The notes under the pieces are model-generated. The model was given only the letters and a program-made list of their open reading frames with translations. It searched no databases and was not told where the DNA came from. A stretch of 64,000 nucleotides of DNA from Inia geoffrensis (taxonomy: Eukaryota > Chordata > Mammalia > Artiodactyla > Iniidae), in the NCBI GenBank assembly GCA_036417435.1, contig CM070910.1, positions 18,541,501-18,605,500 of the forward strand, written 5' to 3'. Positions 33,201-45,849 of this stretch are shown one piece after another. The number at the start of each line of letters is the position of its first letter. The stretch's first letter is position 1. A program made the position numbers and the translations under genes.

Positions 33201-33934
33201 TCTACTATAATCTCCGGGAACTCACTGGGATCCTAGTTTTCTCTTGCAAATCAATACCCTGAAGAGCTTCCCCATTCCCCTGTGATGCCAGTGTTACAGA
33301 AGTGTGTCAATGACAAACCCAAGAGTAGAACTCTATGTTAACCAAAGGGAAAGGGTCTGCATAGATGATTAAGAGAAAAGGTATCAGAGGAGGCTCTGAC
33401 AAGGAGATACAATGACCTTGATTACCTGATTTTAGGGCAGCAAGGATTTTAGACTCCCAGAATCCAGCCAATCCCAAGTAAAGCCACCAGAAACAATGGC
33501 GCTAGATGGGTGGATTATCAGAACTCTTTTCCACTAAGGTCATGCCATCCAGCAAACATATATAAAAGAGGAGATTCATGAACTAGAAAATCAATTTAGA
33601 ATCTAGGGGGAAGCCAAAGGCTATCTTAGCTTGACCTTTAGCACACAGTCTATTCCAGACTAAATTTTATTATGGAAGCACATTCCACAATAGGCTTGTA
33701 GTGAGGAATAGAATCTAATTAGAGCTGACAGCTCTCCTAGCCTTAGCAGAACTAACGGTCTGAATGAGAACCTGGCTTGGTGGGAATCTGAAAGGAAAAT
33801 AGGGTGAGATTATAAGGAGACAGAGTATCTCCAGGGAACCCAAGGAGCGGCTAGGCAGGCACACTGTAGTTACATGGATTAGACTCTCCATGGTTAAAAA
33901 GTTAAGTAACTCACTGCACTGGCAAAAGGAGCTA
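33201..33934. other. Unique sequence, no gene recognised
   Basis: AT-rich sequence without recognised repeats or exon-like blocks. Confidence 0.35.
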
Positions 33935-33949
33935 AATAAATGCTATTTT

Positions 33950-34147
33950 CTTTTTGTGGTACGTGGGCCTCTCACTGTTGTGGCCTCTCCCGTTGCGGAG
34001 CACAGGCTCTGGATGCACAGGCTCAGCGGCCATGGCCCACGGGCCCAGCCGCTCCACGGCATGTGGGATCTTCCCGGACCGGGGCACGAACCCGTGTCCC
34101 CTGCATCGGCAGGCAGACTCTCAACCACTGTGCCACCAGGGAAGCCC
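33950..34147 (-). repeat. CHR-type tRNA-derived SINE, inverted
   Basis: Plus strand begins with a short reversed tail (ctttttgtggtacgtgggcc) and ends gccaccagggaagccc. Both pol III boxes are recognisable in reverse. A perfect 15-bp duplication aataaatgctatttt lies at 33935-33949 and 34148-34162. The A tail is very short, about five residues, for an element of this family. Confidence 0.96.
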
Positions 34148-34162
34148 AATAAATGCTATTTT

Positions 34163-34729
34163 TGACGTCTGTCAACAAAAACTCAAGTGAGAACAGAAGT
34201 AGCTAAAATCTGTGAATGAAAATCAGAGAAAACACAAGACAAAGAAATGGTTTAGGAAAATAATTCTTTGAAATGAAAGGATTAACATGAAAATATTCTA
34301 CTCCTCTAAGGGTCCTATGGAAACAATTTTTAGAACTGTGGTGCATGTTTGCTAAAAAAATTTTCGGTTCTGTGATTTATTTTTTGGCATTACATTTGAT
34401 TTGAAAAGAAGGTAAAAGTCTTATAGTCATTGTCCAAAGAGTCAGATATAAAAGTATAAAAAGATAAAAACGACTTCCTTACTATTAGGCAATGAGAGTC
34501 AGCATGGGTCCAAGTTTTGCAATATAGATCTCTTGGCATCAACTCTGGGAAAATGCTTTTGAACTCTAAAATACTATAAAAATGGAGAGAATAATTACCA
34601 ATATAGACCTATTGCTTTTCACGTAGTAAGCACTTTATTAACCATGTTAAATTGTACACAGAGAATTAATTTTGTTATTTCTTTGTCGCTTGAATTATTT
34701 TATTTTATTTTTTCTTTTTTTTCTTTCCT
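34163..34729. other. AT-rich unique sequence
   Basis: No gene or repeat recognised. The right end becomes T-rich as it approaches the inverted L1M element. Confidence 0.35.
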
Positions 34730-35320
34730 TTTCTGTTCTTTTTTATCCTCCTTCTTGGTAACACTTGTGCGTGGTATACATTAAAAAGTTTCCCCATTTT
34801 TATTCCCATATAGCCACTTTTGTTGGTTTCTTATGTATACCTCTAGAGTTAATCTATGCACTGATAAGCATATATGCACAAATAGAATTATATATTGCAC
34901 ATTATTCTGCATTTTGGCTATGTAATTACATTTGTACCATATGAACTTTTACATAATTGTCTGCCTTATCTATCTTAGATGCCATATAACATTTCATTGT
35001 CCATATTTATAAGTTAAAGATATATATTTAATTACCCTCTACTGATGCACATTTAAGTTGCTTCCAATTTTTGTTATTTTTATTTCCAGCAGGGCTTCAA
35101 TTAATATCTTTGCTCAAAGACATTTTGCATGCATGGGAGTATATCAGTAGAATTAATTCCTAAAATTGGAACTTTCTGGGTAAAACAGTAGGGTGCATCT
35201 GTAATTTTGATGGATATAGCTAATTTGTTCTTTATAGGATTTCTACCAACTTACATACGTAACAACAAAGAATGAGAATTGCCAGTTTTCCCATGCTCTG
35301 GTTAATGAGCATGATATTTA
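34730..35320 (-). repeat. L1M 3' region, inverted
   Basis: Reversed old L1 order: catttcattgtccatattta, actgatgcacatttaagttg, gcttccaatttttgttattt, gggagtatatcagtagaatt, aattcctaaaattggaactt, tctgggtaaaac and tttctaccaacttacat. It is collinear over roughly 500 bp and strongly diverged. Confidence 0.8.
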
Positions 35321-35817
35321 AAGTAAAAAAAAAAATCATTGCCAATTTACTCAGGCAAAATGTTATCAAAATGTATTTTATTTTTCATTTTTCTTATTTT
35401 ATTTCTTTTCTTGAACAACCAGCATCATTTTTAAAAGTATTCTTAACTTCTATATTTTAATTTAATTTTTAATTACATTAATTAAAAATTTTAACAAAGC
35501 TTAAAATTATTAATAATTTACATCTTATATAAATTGTCACATTTACATTTCAACTCTCATAGTTTTCTCCGGGCCTCTTCAGTTTTCTTAAAGAGGAGGA
35601 GTGTTTTAACACCAAGGTGGCTTTTATTCAGCATGCGCCTATATTCTTTGGCAAGCTTATACATTTGTTCCTTTGTTATCTGTCTTTAAGTGTCACAATA
35701 TTCATGAGTACAGTCCATCTGGTTACATTAGCCAATAAATGACTTGATTGGCATCAACGGGGGAAAATGTCAGAATAAAGCTGAGGGTTATCCATTTTTT
35801 CCTTTGAAAATGATTAT
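35321..35817. other. Very AT-rich unique sequence
   Basis: Mostly A/T with ttaatttaattttta runs at 35455-35520. It may be a further decayed part of the neighbouring L1M. No gene signal. Confidence 0.35.
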
Positions 35818-35830
35818 AAAAGGATCATTA

Positions 35831-36039
35831 GGGCTTTCCTGATGGCGCAGTGGTTGAGAGTCCGCCTGCCGATGCAGGGGACACGGGTGCCTGCCCCGGT
35901 CTGGGAAGATCCCACATGCCGCGGAGCGGCTGGGCCCGTGAGCCATGGCCGCTGAGCCTGCGTGTCCGGAGCCTGTGCTCCGCAACTGGAGAGGCCACAA
36001 CAGTGAGAGGCCTGCATACCGCAAAAAAAAAAAAAAAAA
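35831..36039 (+). repeat. CHR-type tRNA-derived SINE
   Basis: Starts gggctttcctgatggcgcag, with A box tggcgcagtgg. The B box is altered (gggtgcctgccc instead of gggttcgtgccc). The tail is about twenty A. A perfect 13-bp duplication aaaaggatcatta lies at 35818-35830 and 36040-36052. Confidence 0.96.
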
Positions 36040-36052
36040 AAAAGGATCATTA

Positions 36053-37236
36053 CAGTTTTTCCCTTGTGATGAGCACATTTTGCAAATTCTTTATGTGACT
36101 TCAACTCATAGTTAAACCTAACTTCCTTATTTCATCTTAGAAATTCTTCTCCAGTCTCAGGAAGGGAAGGAAGATAAGCTATTTGAATCTTTTAGGGGGT
36201 TCTGAGGTCAGTAAAGAAGCCCCCACCAAAGAAGATGACTTTTACCAGAAAAAGAACATACTTCATCTTTAGTTACACAAATAAGGTCTGCACTATCAAT
36301 GAAAATCTCAGACCTTCTGGTGAATGATTGATGCCATCCCTCATGTCTGCTGAAAACCTCCCTGGGCATGTGCAGGCTCCATTTTTCTAACCTTATTTCC
36401 ATGAAAACGCCAGTAGAAAGTGACAGCCTATATCTGGCAACATTTGACTGTGTCACATGACTCAACAGGACAGCTCAGAGGTGGGCAAAGGAACTGTACT
36501 GGTCTCTGTTGTCAATTTTATTGACAGAAAAATGAGTCATTAAAAAAGGGCATCTGAAATTATAGACCTAATTTAGTTCCTGTGTATGAACCAGCAATTC
36601 AATAAAGCTTGAGAGCAGTTTCCATGTACCTAAGTAGCTGAATGTACCTGGTTTAAAAATCTGTTGAGTCTAGTCCCAAGAAAAGTCAGAGATCTGTTGA
36701 TTTCTCTCCCCTTCTCTAAAACATATTGCCAGCAAAGCTGGAAAATATTCAGCTCTCTGCAAGATGGCATCACCTAAGAAGTACTTTGTACACAGCCAAT
36801 AAATATTTAATGCTTGATTTTGAAAATCCCTACTCTTATTCACTTATATTGCAAAAATCTTCCATCATTGATTCTGATAAAAAATAATAATCAGAATTAT
36901 AAAACTATCATTTATATGTCAACGACCTGAAAGTTTGTTTATTTAATGCTCTATTTTGATTTCATGAATTAGATAAGATATAGATTTAACCTTCAGGACT
37001 ATACATAAACGGAGAATCCTTGTTTTAACTTGCTTTGGTGACACTCCTTGAAGTAGGGTATGACTTTATCTGTTATAGGTTTGGGGAACTTACAAAGTTT
37101 AATGACCCACTGGGATTTATTTATTCTTTTTCAGATGTAGAATAGTGAAATCTAACATGTTCATGGGTATAATGACATTGACAAGGCATATTCCTATTTG
37201 AAGTTTAAAAAAGTGGAGGCGAATCATTGGGTTTAA
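36053..37236. other. Unique sequence, no gene recognised
   Basis: AT-rich single-copy-looking sequence. The minus-strand frame at 36208-36465 (85 codons) has no recognised similarity. Confidence 0.35.
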
Positions 37237-37249
37237 AAGAGAGAGAGAG

Positions 37250-37461
37250 GGCTTCCCTGGTGGCGCAGTGGTTGGGAGTCTGCCTGCCGATGCAGGGGAC
37301 ACGGGTTCGTGCCCCGGTCCGGGAAGATCCCACATGCTGCGGAGCAGCTGGGCCCGTGAGCCATGGCTGCTGAGCCTGCGCGTCCGGAGCCTGTGCTCCG
37401 CGACGGGAGAGGCCACAACAGTGAGAGGCCTGCGTACCGCCAAAAAAAAAAAAAAAAAAAA
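37250..37461 (+). repeat. CHR-type tRNA-derived SINE
   Basis: Starts ggcttccctggtggcgcagt. A and B boxes are intact (tggcgcagtgg, gggttcgtgccc), and the tail is a long A run. It sits in a GA-rich target (agagagagag on the left, agagaaagagag on the right), so the target-site duplication is hard to delimit but is about 13 bp. Confidence 0.95.
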
Positions 37462-37474
37462 GAAAGAGAAAGAG

Positions 37475-39129
37475 AGTACTGTAAATGTCTTAAACATTTA
37501 GGAACATTTAAGTATATCTTATAACTCAAGGTATTTGATTGAATAAGGTCAATGAAGGATAATGTGCAGTTTGTGGTGTCTTTTCCTTAATTCTGAAAAA
37601 AATCTAGTGACTTGCAGTACCTTTTACAGCAGAGATCACACCCACTCTCCCAGTGAGCTTGTGGCTGAACTTGAACCTAGAATGACCTTGTAAAAGGCCC
37701 TGCTGATAAAAGTCCGAGAGAGGCACCTTAATGGATAATGTGTAGTGTTCTGCATCGTGAGTCACTAGGGTTTCGAAGCAACATCAATTTGGCCGTAAGA
37801 CGTTTCCACGGCTTCCACACTTATCACTCTCTAACTTGGTAATAAGCTCCAATAAAATATGAGCTGACTGGATTATAGTGAGAGAAGAATCTGAAGAACA
37901 CTCTTTTTATAGTTTCCTGTCTTATAAAACACTTGACTGACTCCTTTTGCTAAGGCTATCCTAACTTTTACTGTATGGTGCAGTATGAGGTCATTGGCTC
38001 TCAGTATTTCAGGAGGGTTCTATGTTGCAGTCAGATCAGTATTGTGTTTCTCACCTGTGTTATTAGAAGAAAGAAACAGCTGCCTAAGAAAGGGAGTGAA
38101 AAAAAAAATGCTGGAGAGAGGCATAAACAGACAAACGAAACAATACCCAACGATGCCAACATCTATAAAATGCATGAAATGCACAAAAGTCTGCACCATT
38201 TATGGCTAAGTAACAGATGAAGCTGTCAGGTAAAAGTAGAAAAGAAACAGTTGTAATATAAGTGATCCTGCAGGGCTGTTTGGAGAATAGACACAGTGCA
38301 TTCAACTTTCTACTCGTTAGGGAAAGCTAGGTGATTGAACCAGGTTGGAGCAGTTTGTCAGGTGTGATGGTTTAAAGGTCACTCAGTCACACCGAGGTCC
38401 TTTTGCGGAAGACTCAGCGTCTGGTTAGGTTTGCTGTGCCATGTGTGTGGCCTTTTCATTGACAGGAATTCCCAGCTGTACGTCCTGTTCATAACAGTGC
38501 ACTACGAATGGGGGGAGGGGGCTGACTCCCTGTAGTATCGCACCCCACGTGCTCCCTCTCCCACCTCAATCCTCTCTCCCTCTCTGCTCTCCGGCACCTG
38601 GCTTGATTCGCTGCTGCCTCTCAACTTCCTTTGTTGGGTGGGAGGCTGTACTGACGGGCTTCTTGGTGCCTATATTGGAGGAGGACCTTGTACCTCAAGC
38701 ATTTGGCAGAGAGGTGCAGGCAAGCCAGGAGCCCCGCTCCACCCTGGGGCAGTGCAACCTGCCAGTAGGCATCCTTGGGCTTTGACTGCTGCTGATGCCT
38801 GTCATGCACAGAGAATCCCTGGCAAAAGGTCATAAGGACCTGTTTTTCCTGAGCATTGGGAAAGCCCCTGTAGTGACCACTGATGAAAACCACTGGAAAC
38901 CAAGTTTACTTTCAGTTTTTTTCCCCAAAGAAAACCAGGGAGAGAGAGACAGAGAGAGGAAGAGAGAAAGAGAAGCCTTTAAGTTCAAGGCTAATTGAAT
39001 GGAGGCTGCACCGTGACCATGAAAGCTTCTATCCATTTTCGTATTGTGATACGTTGGAGACCAAAGGTTAAGAGTCTCAGAATAGGGAAGTCATCTTGTT
39101 TTGAAATTCTTCAAATGTTTATGTCCGGG
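37475..39129. other. Unique sequence, no gene recognised
   Basis: Includes a GC-richer stretch at about 38500-38830 with overlapping frames on both strands (38549-38785 plus, 38621-38893 minus). It also has a ggggggaggggg run near 38511 and a GA-rich run at 38938-38972. I recognise no protein domain. A decayed LTR or unique sequence are both possible. Confidence 0.35.
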
Positions 39130-39350
39130 TAGAGAGCTCTGGTCGTGACCAAGTAGTTATCTATTCCATCACTTCCTAGTTGTGTAACCTTGAACAACTG
39201 ACTTGCCTTCTCTCTATCACGAGTTCCTTATTTGTAAAATGCAAATAATAATGATTTCTACAATATAGTTAATCGTGAAGCTTAAGTGAGACAGTGCCTC
39301 TGATGATGCAGCATATGATGAAAATCCAATAAATATCACTTAGCAGTATT
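39130..39350 (+). repeat. MIR SINE, nearly full length
   Basis: ccatcacttcctagttgtgt, aaccttgaacaactgacttg, gagttccttatttgtaaaat, gcaaataataatgatttcta and aatccaataaatatcactta follow the MIR consensus in order. Confidence 0.8.
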
Positions 39351-39724
39351 ATGATTTCAGGGGCACAGAATGATATATTTTTTTCTAATTACTACATATT
39401 TTCTAGCTGTTCTATGCATAGACTACTTTTATTCAGAAAAAAATAACCTTCAAGAAGTGCTTTTATTTCCCCAGGGGCTATTAAAATGTCTAGTCCTATT
39501 ATAAAGAATTTTACTTTCAGCCCAACAGACATGCTCAGAAATGGAACGGACTCTGGGGCAGACGGCGCTACGGGTTTAATGACATCAGGTACATAGCGAC
39601 TCCCGCTTTAGGCAAGTCTGAAAATACCCTTTCTGCCCTTCTTAAACCAAATGGCAAGGCAAAATCAAGCAAGCTACACAGCCAAGAAATGATTTCTGGG
39701 CTCACGGGTCTGTTTTCATTAACT

Positions 39725-39850
39725 CTTTATTAATTATGTATTCAGTATTTATTGAGTTCTGTATGAGAAGTGTTGTAGGCTAGCTGGCATTGGGACTCTA
39801 TTTAAAAATATATCAGACACAGTCTGGTGACCTCCAGGAGCATATGCATA
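39725..39850 (-). repeat. Ancient LINE/MIR-class 3' end, inverted
   Basis: tattcagtatttattgagtt, then a diverged aagtgttgtagg segment, ttgggactctatttaaaa and a cagacacagtctggtgacctc segment resemble the reversed end of an old mammalian repeat. Family assignment is uncertain. Confidence 0.45.
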
Positions 39851-40329
39851 GTAAAAAAAAATATCACGTGCAAAACTTACCACAATAAACGTAGGTGTGG
39901 AAACTGCTTATCAGAGATATGTAAACACGAGAGGTCAGAACGTTCACTTTTTTCTACAAAAGTTTGGATTTTGCTGTATAATTATGCTTTGAAGAAAAAG
40001 ATACTCAGGAGGAGAAATGACATAAACAAAGGTGTGAAAATGCTAAACATGATCACTGTTATAATAAAACTACTAATTTGCAATTTCTACTATGTGCTAG
40101 GCTATATATATATATCTCCTAGATATATGGGTTAGAGAGTATGTCTTAAGAGTCAGCAAGAGATTAAGCTGCAAAGGAAGCTGGGATAAGAATAGGATTT
40201 CTAACCCTTCAGTAATGTCAGCCCTCCCTAACAAGAATGAAGGGGTTTTCTGGTCTGGGGTGAACTTATGGCAGTGGTGCCTGGTGGAAGGTGATTGAGT
40301 GTAGGTCTGGTCTGGTGGGTCAGCTTCTA
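39851..40329. other. Unique sequence, no gene recognised
   Basis: AT-rich. The 102-codon frame at 39827-40135 is lysine- and isoleucine-rich because of composition and has no recognised domain. Confidence 0.35.
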
Positions 40330-40510
40330 GGATTCAGCACTTCACAGCAATCCTATGAGGTAGGTAATGAAGGTTTTGTTACGTCTACTTTCAGCTGATA
40401 AGAATGAAGCACACAAGACCTAAGTGATGAAACCAAAGGCACTTAGACAATTTCAGAGCTGAACTAGTATCCAAGTCCTGCTTGGCTGACTTCCAATACA
40501 CTTCCATTCT
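40330..40510 (-). repeat. MIR SINE fragment, inverted
   Basis: Reversed MIR: cacagcaatcctatgaggta, ggtaatgaaggttt, a decayed middle, and cagagctgaactagtatcca leading to a caagtcctgcttggctga block. Confidence 0.65.
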
Positions 40511-40789
40511 CAAATCCAGGTTGTTACCCTGTGGCTCTGAAATACATGGTGTTGTCGATTTTAGAGAGAAAGGCAGAAACTTTATGGACAGAGATAACTG
40601 TAATAGGTGACAATAGGTTACAGTAAGTGGCACCGAGCCCAGTGTGCTTGGCTTACTTGAATTGCATGTAAATTATAGAAACGCTAATGGTTATAATTGT
40701 GCTAATATTTGTTTGCAAGGAGTTATAGGGGTGGCGCTAAGGAACTTGGGAGACTCCAAGGACCTTAGCATTCAGAACTCATAGGTTTG

Positions 40790-40905
40790 AAAAGTGGGAA
40801 AAGCTTTGAGATCATCTAACTTCTTTATTTTATCAGTGAGGAAACTAAGGCTCAGAGAGATCAGGTGAATTGCTGAGGTCATATGGACAGTAAGTGGGGG
40901 AGGGC
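40790..40905 (-). repeat. MIR/MER-class ancient repeat fragment
   Basis: gagatcatctaacttcttta, ttttatcagtgaggaaacta and aggctcagagagatcaggtg form a well-known reversed ancient-repeat block. I am not certain of the exact family. Confidence 0.6.
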
Positions 40906-40914
40906 TAGTTCTCT

Positions 40915-41190
40915 TTAATATATATTAATTAATTAATTAATCTCTTATGAGGAACTGGCTCACATGATTACGGAGGTTAAGAAGTCCCATGATCTTCTAT
41001 CTATCTGTAAGCCAATACCTAGGCTTACACCAGTGGTGTAATTTGGTCTGAGTCTGAAGGTCTGAGAGCCATGGGAGCTGATGGTACAAATCCCAGTGCA
41101 AGGGCTGGAGAAGATAAGCTGAGATGTCCCGGCTCCACAGTGAGGCAGAGAAAAAAATGACCCTTCCTGCTGGAAGGTGTTGTAGGCAAT
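40915..41190. repeat. Interspersed mammalian repeat of uncertain family
   Basis: gaggaactggctcacatgat, tacggaggttaagaagtccc, a gagtctgaaggtctgagagc block, catgggagctgatggtacaa and gagatgtcccggctccac form a word order I recognise as a widespread mammalian repeat without recalling its family name. A (TTAA)n run at 40918-40940 precedes it. Confidence 0.5.
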
Positions 41191-42868
41191 TTCGTGTTTC
41201 TGATATCCAGAGCAGAATACTCATGAAACTCCAGGCATGGTTCTTCTGTGCTCGCCGTGACCGGTGCTGTGTCATTTCGTTTCACACAGAGATTCATTTT
41301 CAGAAGATTTAGAGACACATGCTGTAACTCTTTAGAGTGCCTGATGACTGGTCCAACCTGAGCAGGTGCCATGCCCCACTGTGCAGTGGAGGGCGGGATG
41401 TGGAGTTAGGAACAAGCCCCAGGTTTCCCTTTTGTAACTGTGTGATTTCTCTCCCATATACGGACTGTGCCTCATGCCAAGCTTGGACCTCAGAAGGTCA
41501 GCTCCTTCCCCTGGTCCACCTCAGGATGGCACAGGATAATGTGGCCAGGAAATACACCACCTGTTCTCATGCAGTTTGTCTGTGTACTCATTCCACACCA
41601 TCTAACTGGAAACCAGGAACTCATCTGCTCTTCCCAGGAGCTGAACTTCTACAGCTCTCAGTGGGGCTCCCATGCATGTTTGCTGGGAAACTCAGGGACA
41701 TGGGGGTCCAGTCTATGAAGCATAATCAGGCTTTCAGGCTCCTTCCCACAGCCACATACATTCTAGAGGGCAAGGACCTTGGAAAGGTGTAAAGCCAAGC
41801 ACAGAGTTACTCTTCCAGTCTTTGGATTTGTGCCAGCAACTCCACCCCCAGGTAAATGTAGGATAATGTGTTCATTCTACTTTTCACAGGCAAAGCAGAT
41901 CATAGGAATTATCTGATGAAAAGTAACTGGGAGTTTTGCCAAGCTCATTTTTGGTTCATTATACCATCTATTATTAATACGTTGTCACATAATGATCACT
42001 TGGTCTGATTTCTTTACCCCATGCACACGGTGGTGGTTTTTCCCCTGTTGTTTATAAGTGTAGATGGTGTGACAGAACCATGTTCAAGGCTGAATTTTAA
42101 AGTGTGATCATCTTAGTATTGGGAGAAAGATTCTTTCTGATGAACACAGGTCTTCTGAGGAATTGTTAACTGACTTTGTTACGAGGCTCAACTTTCAGCA
42201 GGCAGAAAAAAGAAAAAGAAAATTACCATCATGGCCTTAAGTTTGAGTGACTGGGAAGAAACGCAAGATAAAGTGAAATGGTGAAGAGTGTGGGAAAAAG
42301 TAACCCTGTCATCTTAGTGTTCAAGATAAACTAAGAGGAAAATATAGAGAATAATACAGTATACAGATTTTTAATTATCAGAGAAAAATAGGTACAATTC
42401 CATGACTGGAGGCTTTAAAAAGTAAAGACCGCTCAAAAGAAACTAGTGCGGCAGGAGAAGACTTACTGTCTACTTTTAGAAGGATTTTGATTAGAAAAAG
42501 GAAGGACCAGGGCGTAAAGAAGACCAGTTTTTACAGACCTATAAGGGGAAATGTTTTCCAAAAAGACTGAAGTGTGTCCCTACTTTATTCATCTTCATAA
42601 CTGTAGCACCTATTGTAATGCTAGGGTCACCACATGTCTTTCATTGGTTCTGGTTTGGAGAAGGTTTATCCCAGGTTCTTATAATAAGATGCTGATGTGA
42701 TCCCAGCATCACTGTGGATAATCATAATGAAACATGGAGAATAAGAGAGGTGTCAAAAGATGCAAAAATATTGTGACAGAGACACCTAGTTGATCACCCC
42801 AACAGCTAGTCTCCTTTTCTTCCTTGGTAATGGAACTCTGATTTCATCTGGGGGTAATGCATCCCATG
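41191..42868. other. Unique sequence, no gene recognised
   Basis: The 151-codon plus-strand frame at 41337-41792 is the longest here. It starts in a Cys/Ser/Pro-rich composition and has no domain I recognise. A different frame (41467-41718) overlaps it. No splice or CpG support was seen. Confidence 0.35.
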
Positions 42869-42880
42869 AAAGGCATACAC

Positions 42881-43010
42881 AAGGACTTCCCTGGTGGTCC
42901 AGTGGTTAAGACTTAACACTTCCACTGCAGGGGGCATGGGTTTGATCCTTGGTTGGGGAACTAAGATCCCCCCTAAGATCTCTCATAATGCATGGCACGG
43001 CCAAAAGAAA
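42881..43010 (+). repeat. Short tRNA-derived SINE (CHR/Bov-tA-like form)
   Basis: Starts aaggacttccctggtggtcc, with A box tggtccagtgg, B box gggtttgatcc, and a body through ttggttggggaactaagatc and catggcacggccaaaag. It lacks the long CHR body, so it belongs to a shorter subfamily. An imperfect duplication aaaggcatacac / aaaagcatacgt flanks it at 42869-42880 and 43012-43023. Confidence 0.9.
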
Positions 43011-43023
43011 AAAAAGCATACGT

Positions 43024-43589
43024 GTCTCAGCCTGTCTTACAGCTTGCTAGGGCCATGTGACTATATTCTGACCAATGAATTATAACAGCCAGTTATTAAT
43101 GTGCTAGTGTGAAATATAAGATCTGGTATTAATGTGACTTCTGGGTTGACTGAGCTCACGTAGCTGGGAAGAGTAGTCCTTTTGTCTCTTTGCTGTTCTG
43201 ACTACTGCCATCCTGTAATGAAGCCCTTTTAGAGTCTAAGTTATATGCTGAGAATAGTGAAGAAGAAAGGCTGAAACCTGGATTCTTGATGGCTCCATGG
43301 AGCCATCATACCTAACTCTGAGCTGTTTACCTCTAGATTTCTTCTATTTCAGGAAAAAAACCACACTTCTATTTGATTATGTTATTTTGGAGTATCTCTT
43401 ATGCAGCTGAACTTAACCCTAACTGATAAAATTTCCAGAGACTAGAGATGATTTTCAGAGACTAGAGATAAGCATGTGTAAATTCCAGGAAAAATCCTCC
43501 AGGGCACATTCAATAACAATAATTCTTGCTAAATTACCTTAATTTTTTTGGACCTTGTTATCAGATTAGTAGTTTTTCTTTAAGAACCA
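43024..43589. other. Unique sequence with a 20-bp tandem duplication
   Basis: No gene recognised. The unit atttccagagactagagatg at 43431-43450 is repeated at 43451-43470 with two changes. Confidence 0.4.
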
Positions 43590-43815
43590 ACATTTTGGGA
43601 AGACTTACTACTTGCTGGATGCTATTTTAAATCCCTTACGTGTATTATCTTTTGTAATCATCACAACAGGTACTTTAATAAAACCCATATAGCAAATGAT
43701 AAAACAGAGGCAGAGGGGTTTAAACAACTGATCCAGTGGAACACAGTTGATGGAGACAAGATACAAGCTCAAGGAGTCCGAGTGTAGAGGTCACTATCTT
43801 AGCTCTTATACTACA
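43590..43815 (-). repeat. MIR SINE, inverted
   Basis: Reversed MIR: ctacttgctggatgctattt, tcatcacaacaggtacttta, gcaaatgataaaacagaggc, aggggtttaaacaactgatc and a gatacaagctcaaggagtc block. Confidence 0.75.
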
Positions 43816-44154
43816 CTTTGAGGGGAAAGACACAGATAACAAGTGAATTTGAATTTTTTGTGCATTGGATACAATCTCATAAAAGCAGAGTGGAGAAATG
43901 ATAGATAGGCATTTTGATTCAAGATGCCCAGCCAACGTCATCCTGGAAGGAAGTGTCTTGGTGCTTGTCAAGGTGTCTTAATCCACTTCTGTTTAAGAAT
44001 TTTATTAATGGCTGAGGACACGTCAGGTCTATTTATCAAATGTGCAAGAACTAGAATAAATTTAGCCTGGAAAGGAGAAGACTCATGGAAACATGGGAGG
44101 TCTCATCAAATACTTATTCTATAATTTTAGAGCTTTAGCAGCCTCCAAAATCAC
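43816..44154. other. Unique sequence, no gene recognised
   Basis: Short AT-rich spacer. The 66-codon frame at 43924-44124 has no recognised similarity. Confidence 0.35.
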
Positions 44155-44860
44155 TAATGCCTTTCAGGAATGGTAGGAATGCAAAGTGGTATGACACCTA
44201 TGGAGACACTATTTTGCAATACTGCAATATTTGACAGTATTCTGATAAGTTACATATGCATTTACCCTTTGACCCAGAAACTCCACTTCCTACATTATTA
44301 AAAAGACATGCTGGTGAAAAAAAAGAAGCAAATATAAGAGCACAAATTCACAAAGCTATCATTTGTACACTAATTACATATAACTTATTTTATTTAAGAA
44401 ATACAATTCTAAGAAAAAAATAAAAGTTAGATGGAAAGGGCAATCTGTAGATTAAAAGAGACAACCAATTGCAATGATAGGCTCTCATTTGCATTCTGAT
44501 TCAAACAAGCAGAAAGAGAGAGAGAGAGAGAGAGGATGCACATGTTGGAGAAATGTGAGCAATGCCTGTATAGTTTAAGATATTTAGGAATTATTTGTTG
44601 TTACAAAGTCACAGTCCTTATATTTTAGAGAAATTGTGAATCATTATGGATAGTTTTATTTGATACCTGGGATTTGCTTCAATACAAATCCAGGAAAGAG
44701 GGAAACTGGGTGAGGATAAAGATGAAATAAGATTGATCACAAGTTGGTATATTTACAGCTGGGTATTGATTACAAGGGCATTCATTATTCTGTTACATCA
44801 ACTCGTGTACATGTTTGAAAAATTTCATAATACGAAAGTAAAAGTTAAACCTATCTCTCA
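44155..44860 (+). repeat. L1M 3' region
   Basis: tggtaggaatgcaaagtggt followed by a cctatggagacactatt segment matches the end of ORF2 in an old L1. The 3' UTR follows with gatatttaggaattatttgt, acctgggatttgcttcaata and gtacatgtttgaaaaatttc. A (GA)n run at 44514-44533 lies inside it. Confidence 0.7.
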
Positions 44861-45849
44861 ATTTTAAATAAAATATTTTAATTTGCTAAAAATTTTTTCC
44901 ACTTGAAATGTACAGATGCAGATCTTTAAAAAAGAAACTTATCAAGAAGGAAAAAAAATAAATCAAGAGTAAAAGGGTAATTGAATTTAAGCACAGGTTT
45001 CACATTTGATTTGCACTAGAGCTAAGGAGCAAATCTGGGACTCTGGAAACTTACTCCAGTGCTCTTTTTATTTTATGATTGACTTGGCAATGATGTCAAA
45101 GGGAGCACACTGTTTTCTGAGTCGCTAGAGGGGAAGCAAAGTTATACAAAGATATATTTTGATCAAAATAACAAAATAACAAAAACTTTTCCTCCAATTG
45201 AGGCTATTGAGAGCATAATAGCTTTTCTCGAGGTTTTGGACAGCCCAGGTCTGGATGAATACACAGGTTGAGACTTGATGGCCACTTGATAGGGATGTTG
45301 TAAAGAGAATTCCTGTATCAGCTTGGAGGCTACACTAGAGGAACTTGAAGCTCCCTTCCTACTCAATGATGCCATAATTCTATAATGAGATGAACCTTCT
45401 TGTTTCGACACGTAACTCATAACTCTTGCCGGAGGGCTGGCATGTGCCATGGGAAACACTGGCACCTGATTTGAAAGAAAAACACTTGATTTGCAGGTAC
45501 AGGCTGATGCAGTCCTTCACAAACCAAAAATTTAAAGACTCAAATTATTAATGTTAAATAATTCCATTTTTAGTAGTTTTGGGTTTAATACTTATATTGA
45601 ATTCCTAGAAAGTGTAAGGTATCTGGCCATAGACTATAAAGGCCCTGGTCCAAGTGCTGAGTGCCCGAATGTGTTTGATACCTCCAGCTTCCCCTCCTCC
45701 CTCAAATGAGCTGTTTTTCCTGTATGGAAGTCTGCTCCTAGACAAAGTTCTGTTACCCACCTCTAGAGCTAAGTGTGAGCTTAAAGCAACATGTCACCAT
45801 TCCCAACCATTTTTAAGCTTTATTTCTAACCAGAATGAAAAGATTTATT
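44861..45849. other. Unique sequence, no gene recognised
   Basis: No gene recognised. The minus-strand frame at 45163-45465 (100 codons, Ser-rich with SSSSSV) has no domain I can name. Confidence 0.35.

Noticed and set aside
41337..41792. 151-codon plus-strand frame
   Set aside because: No domain, overlapping open frame in another phase, no CpG retention. Treated as chance.
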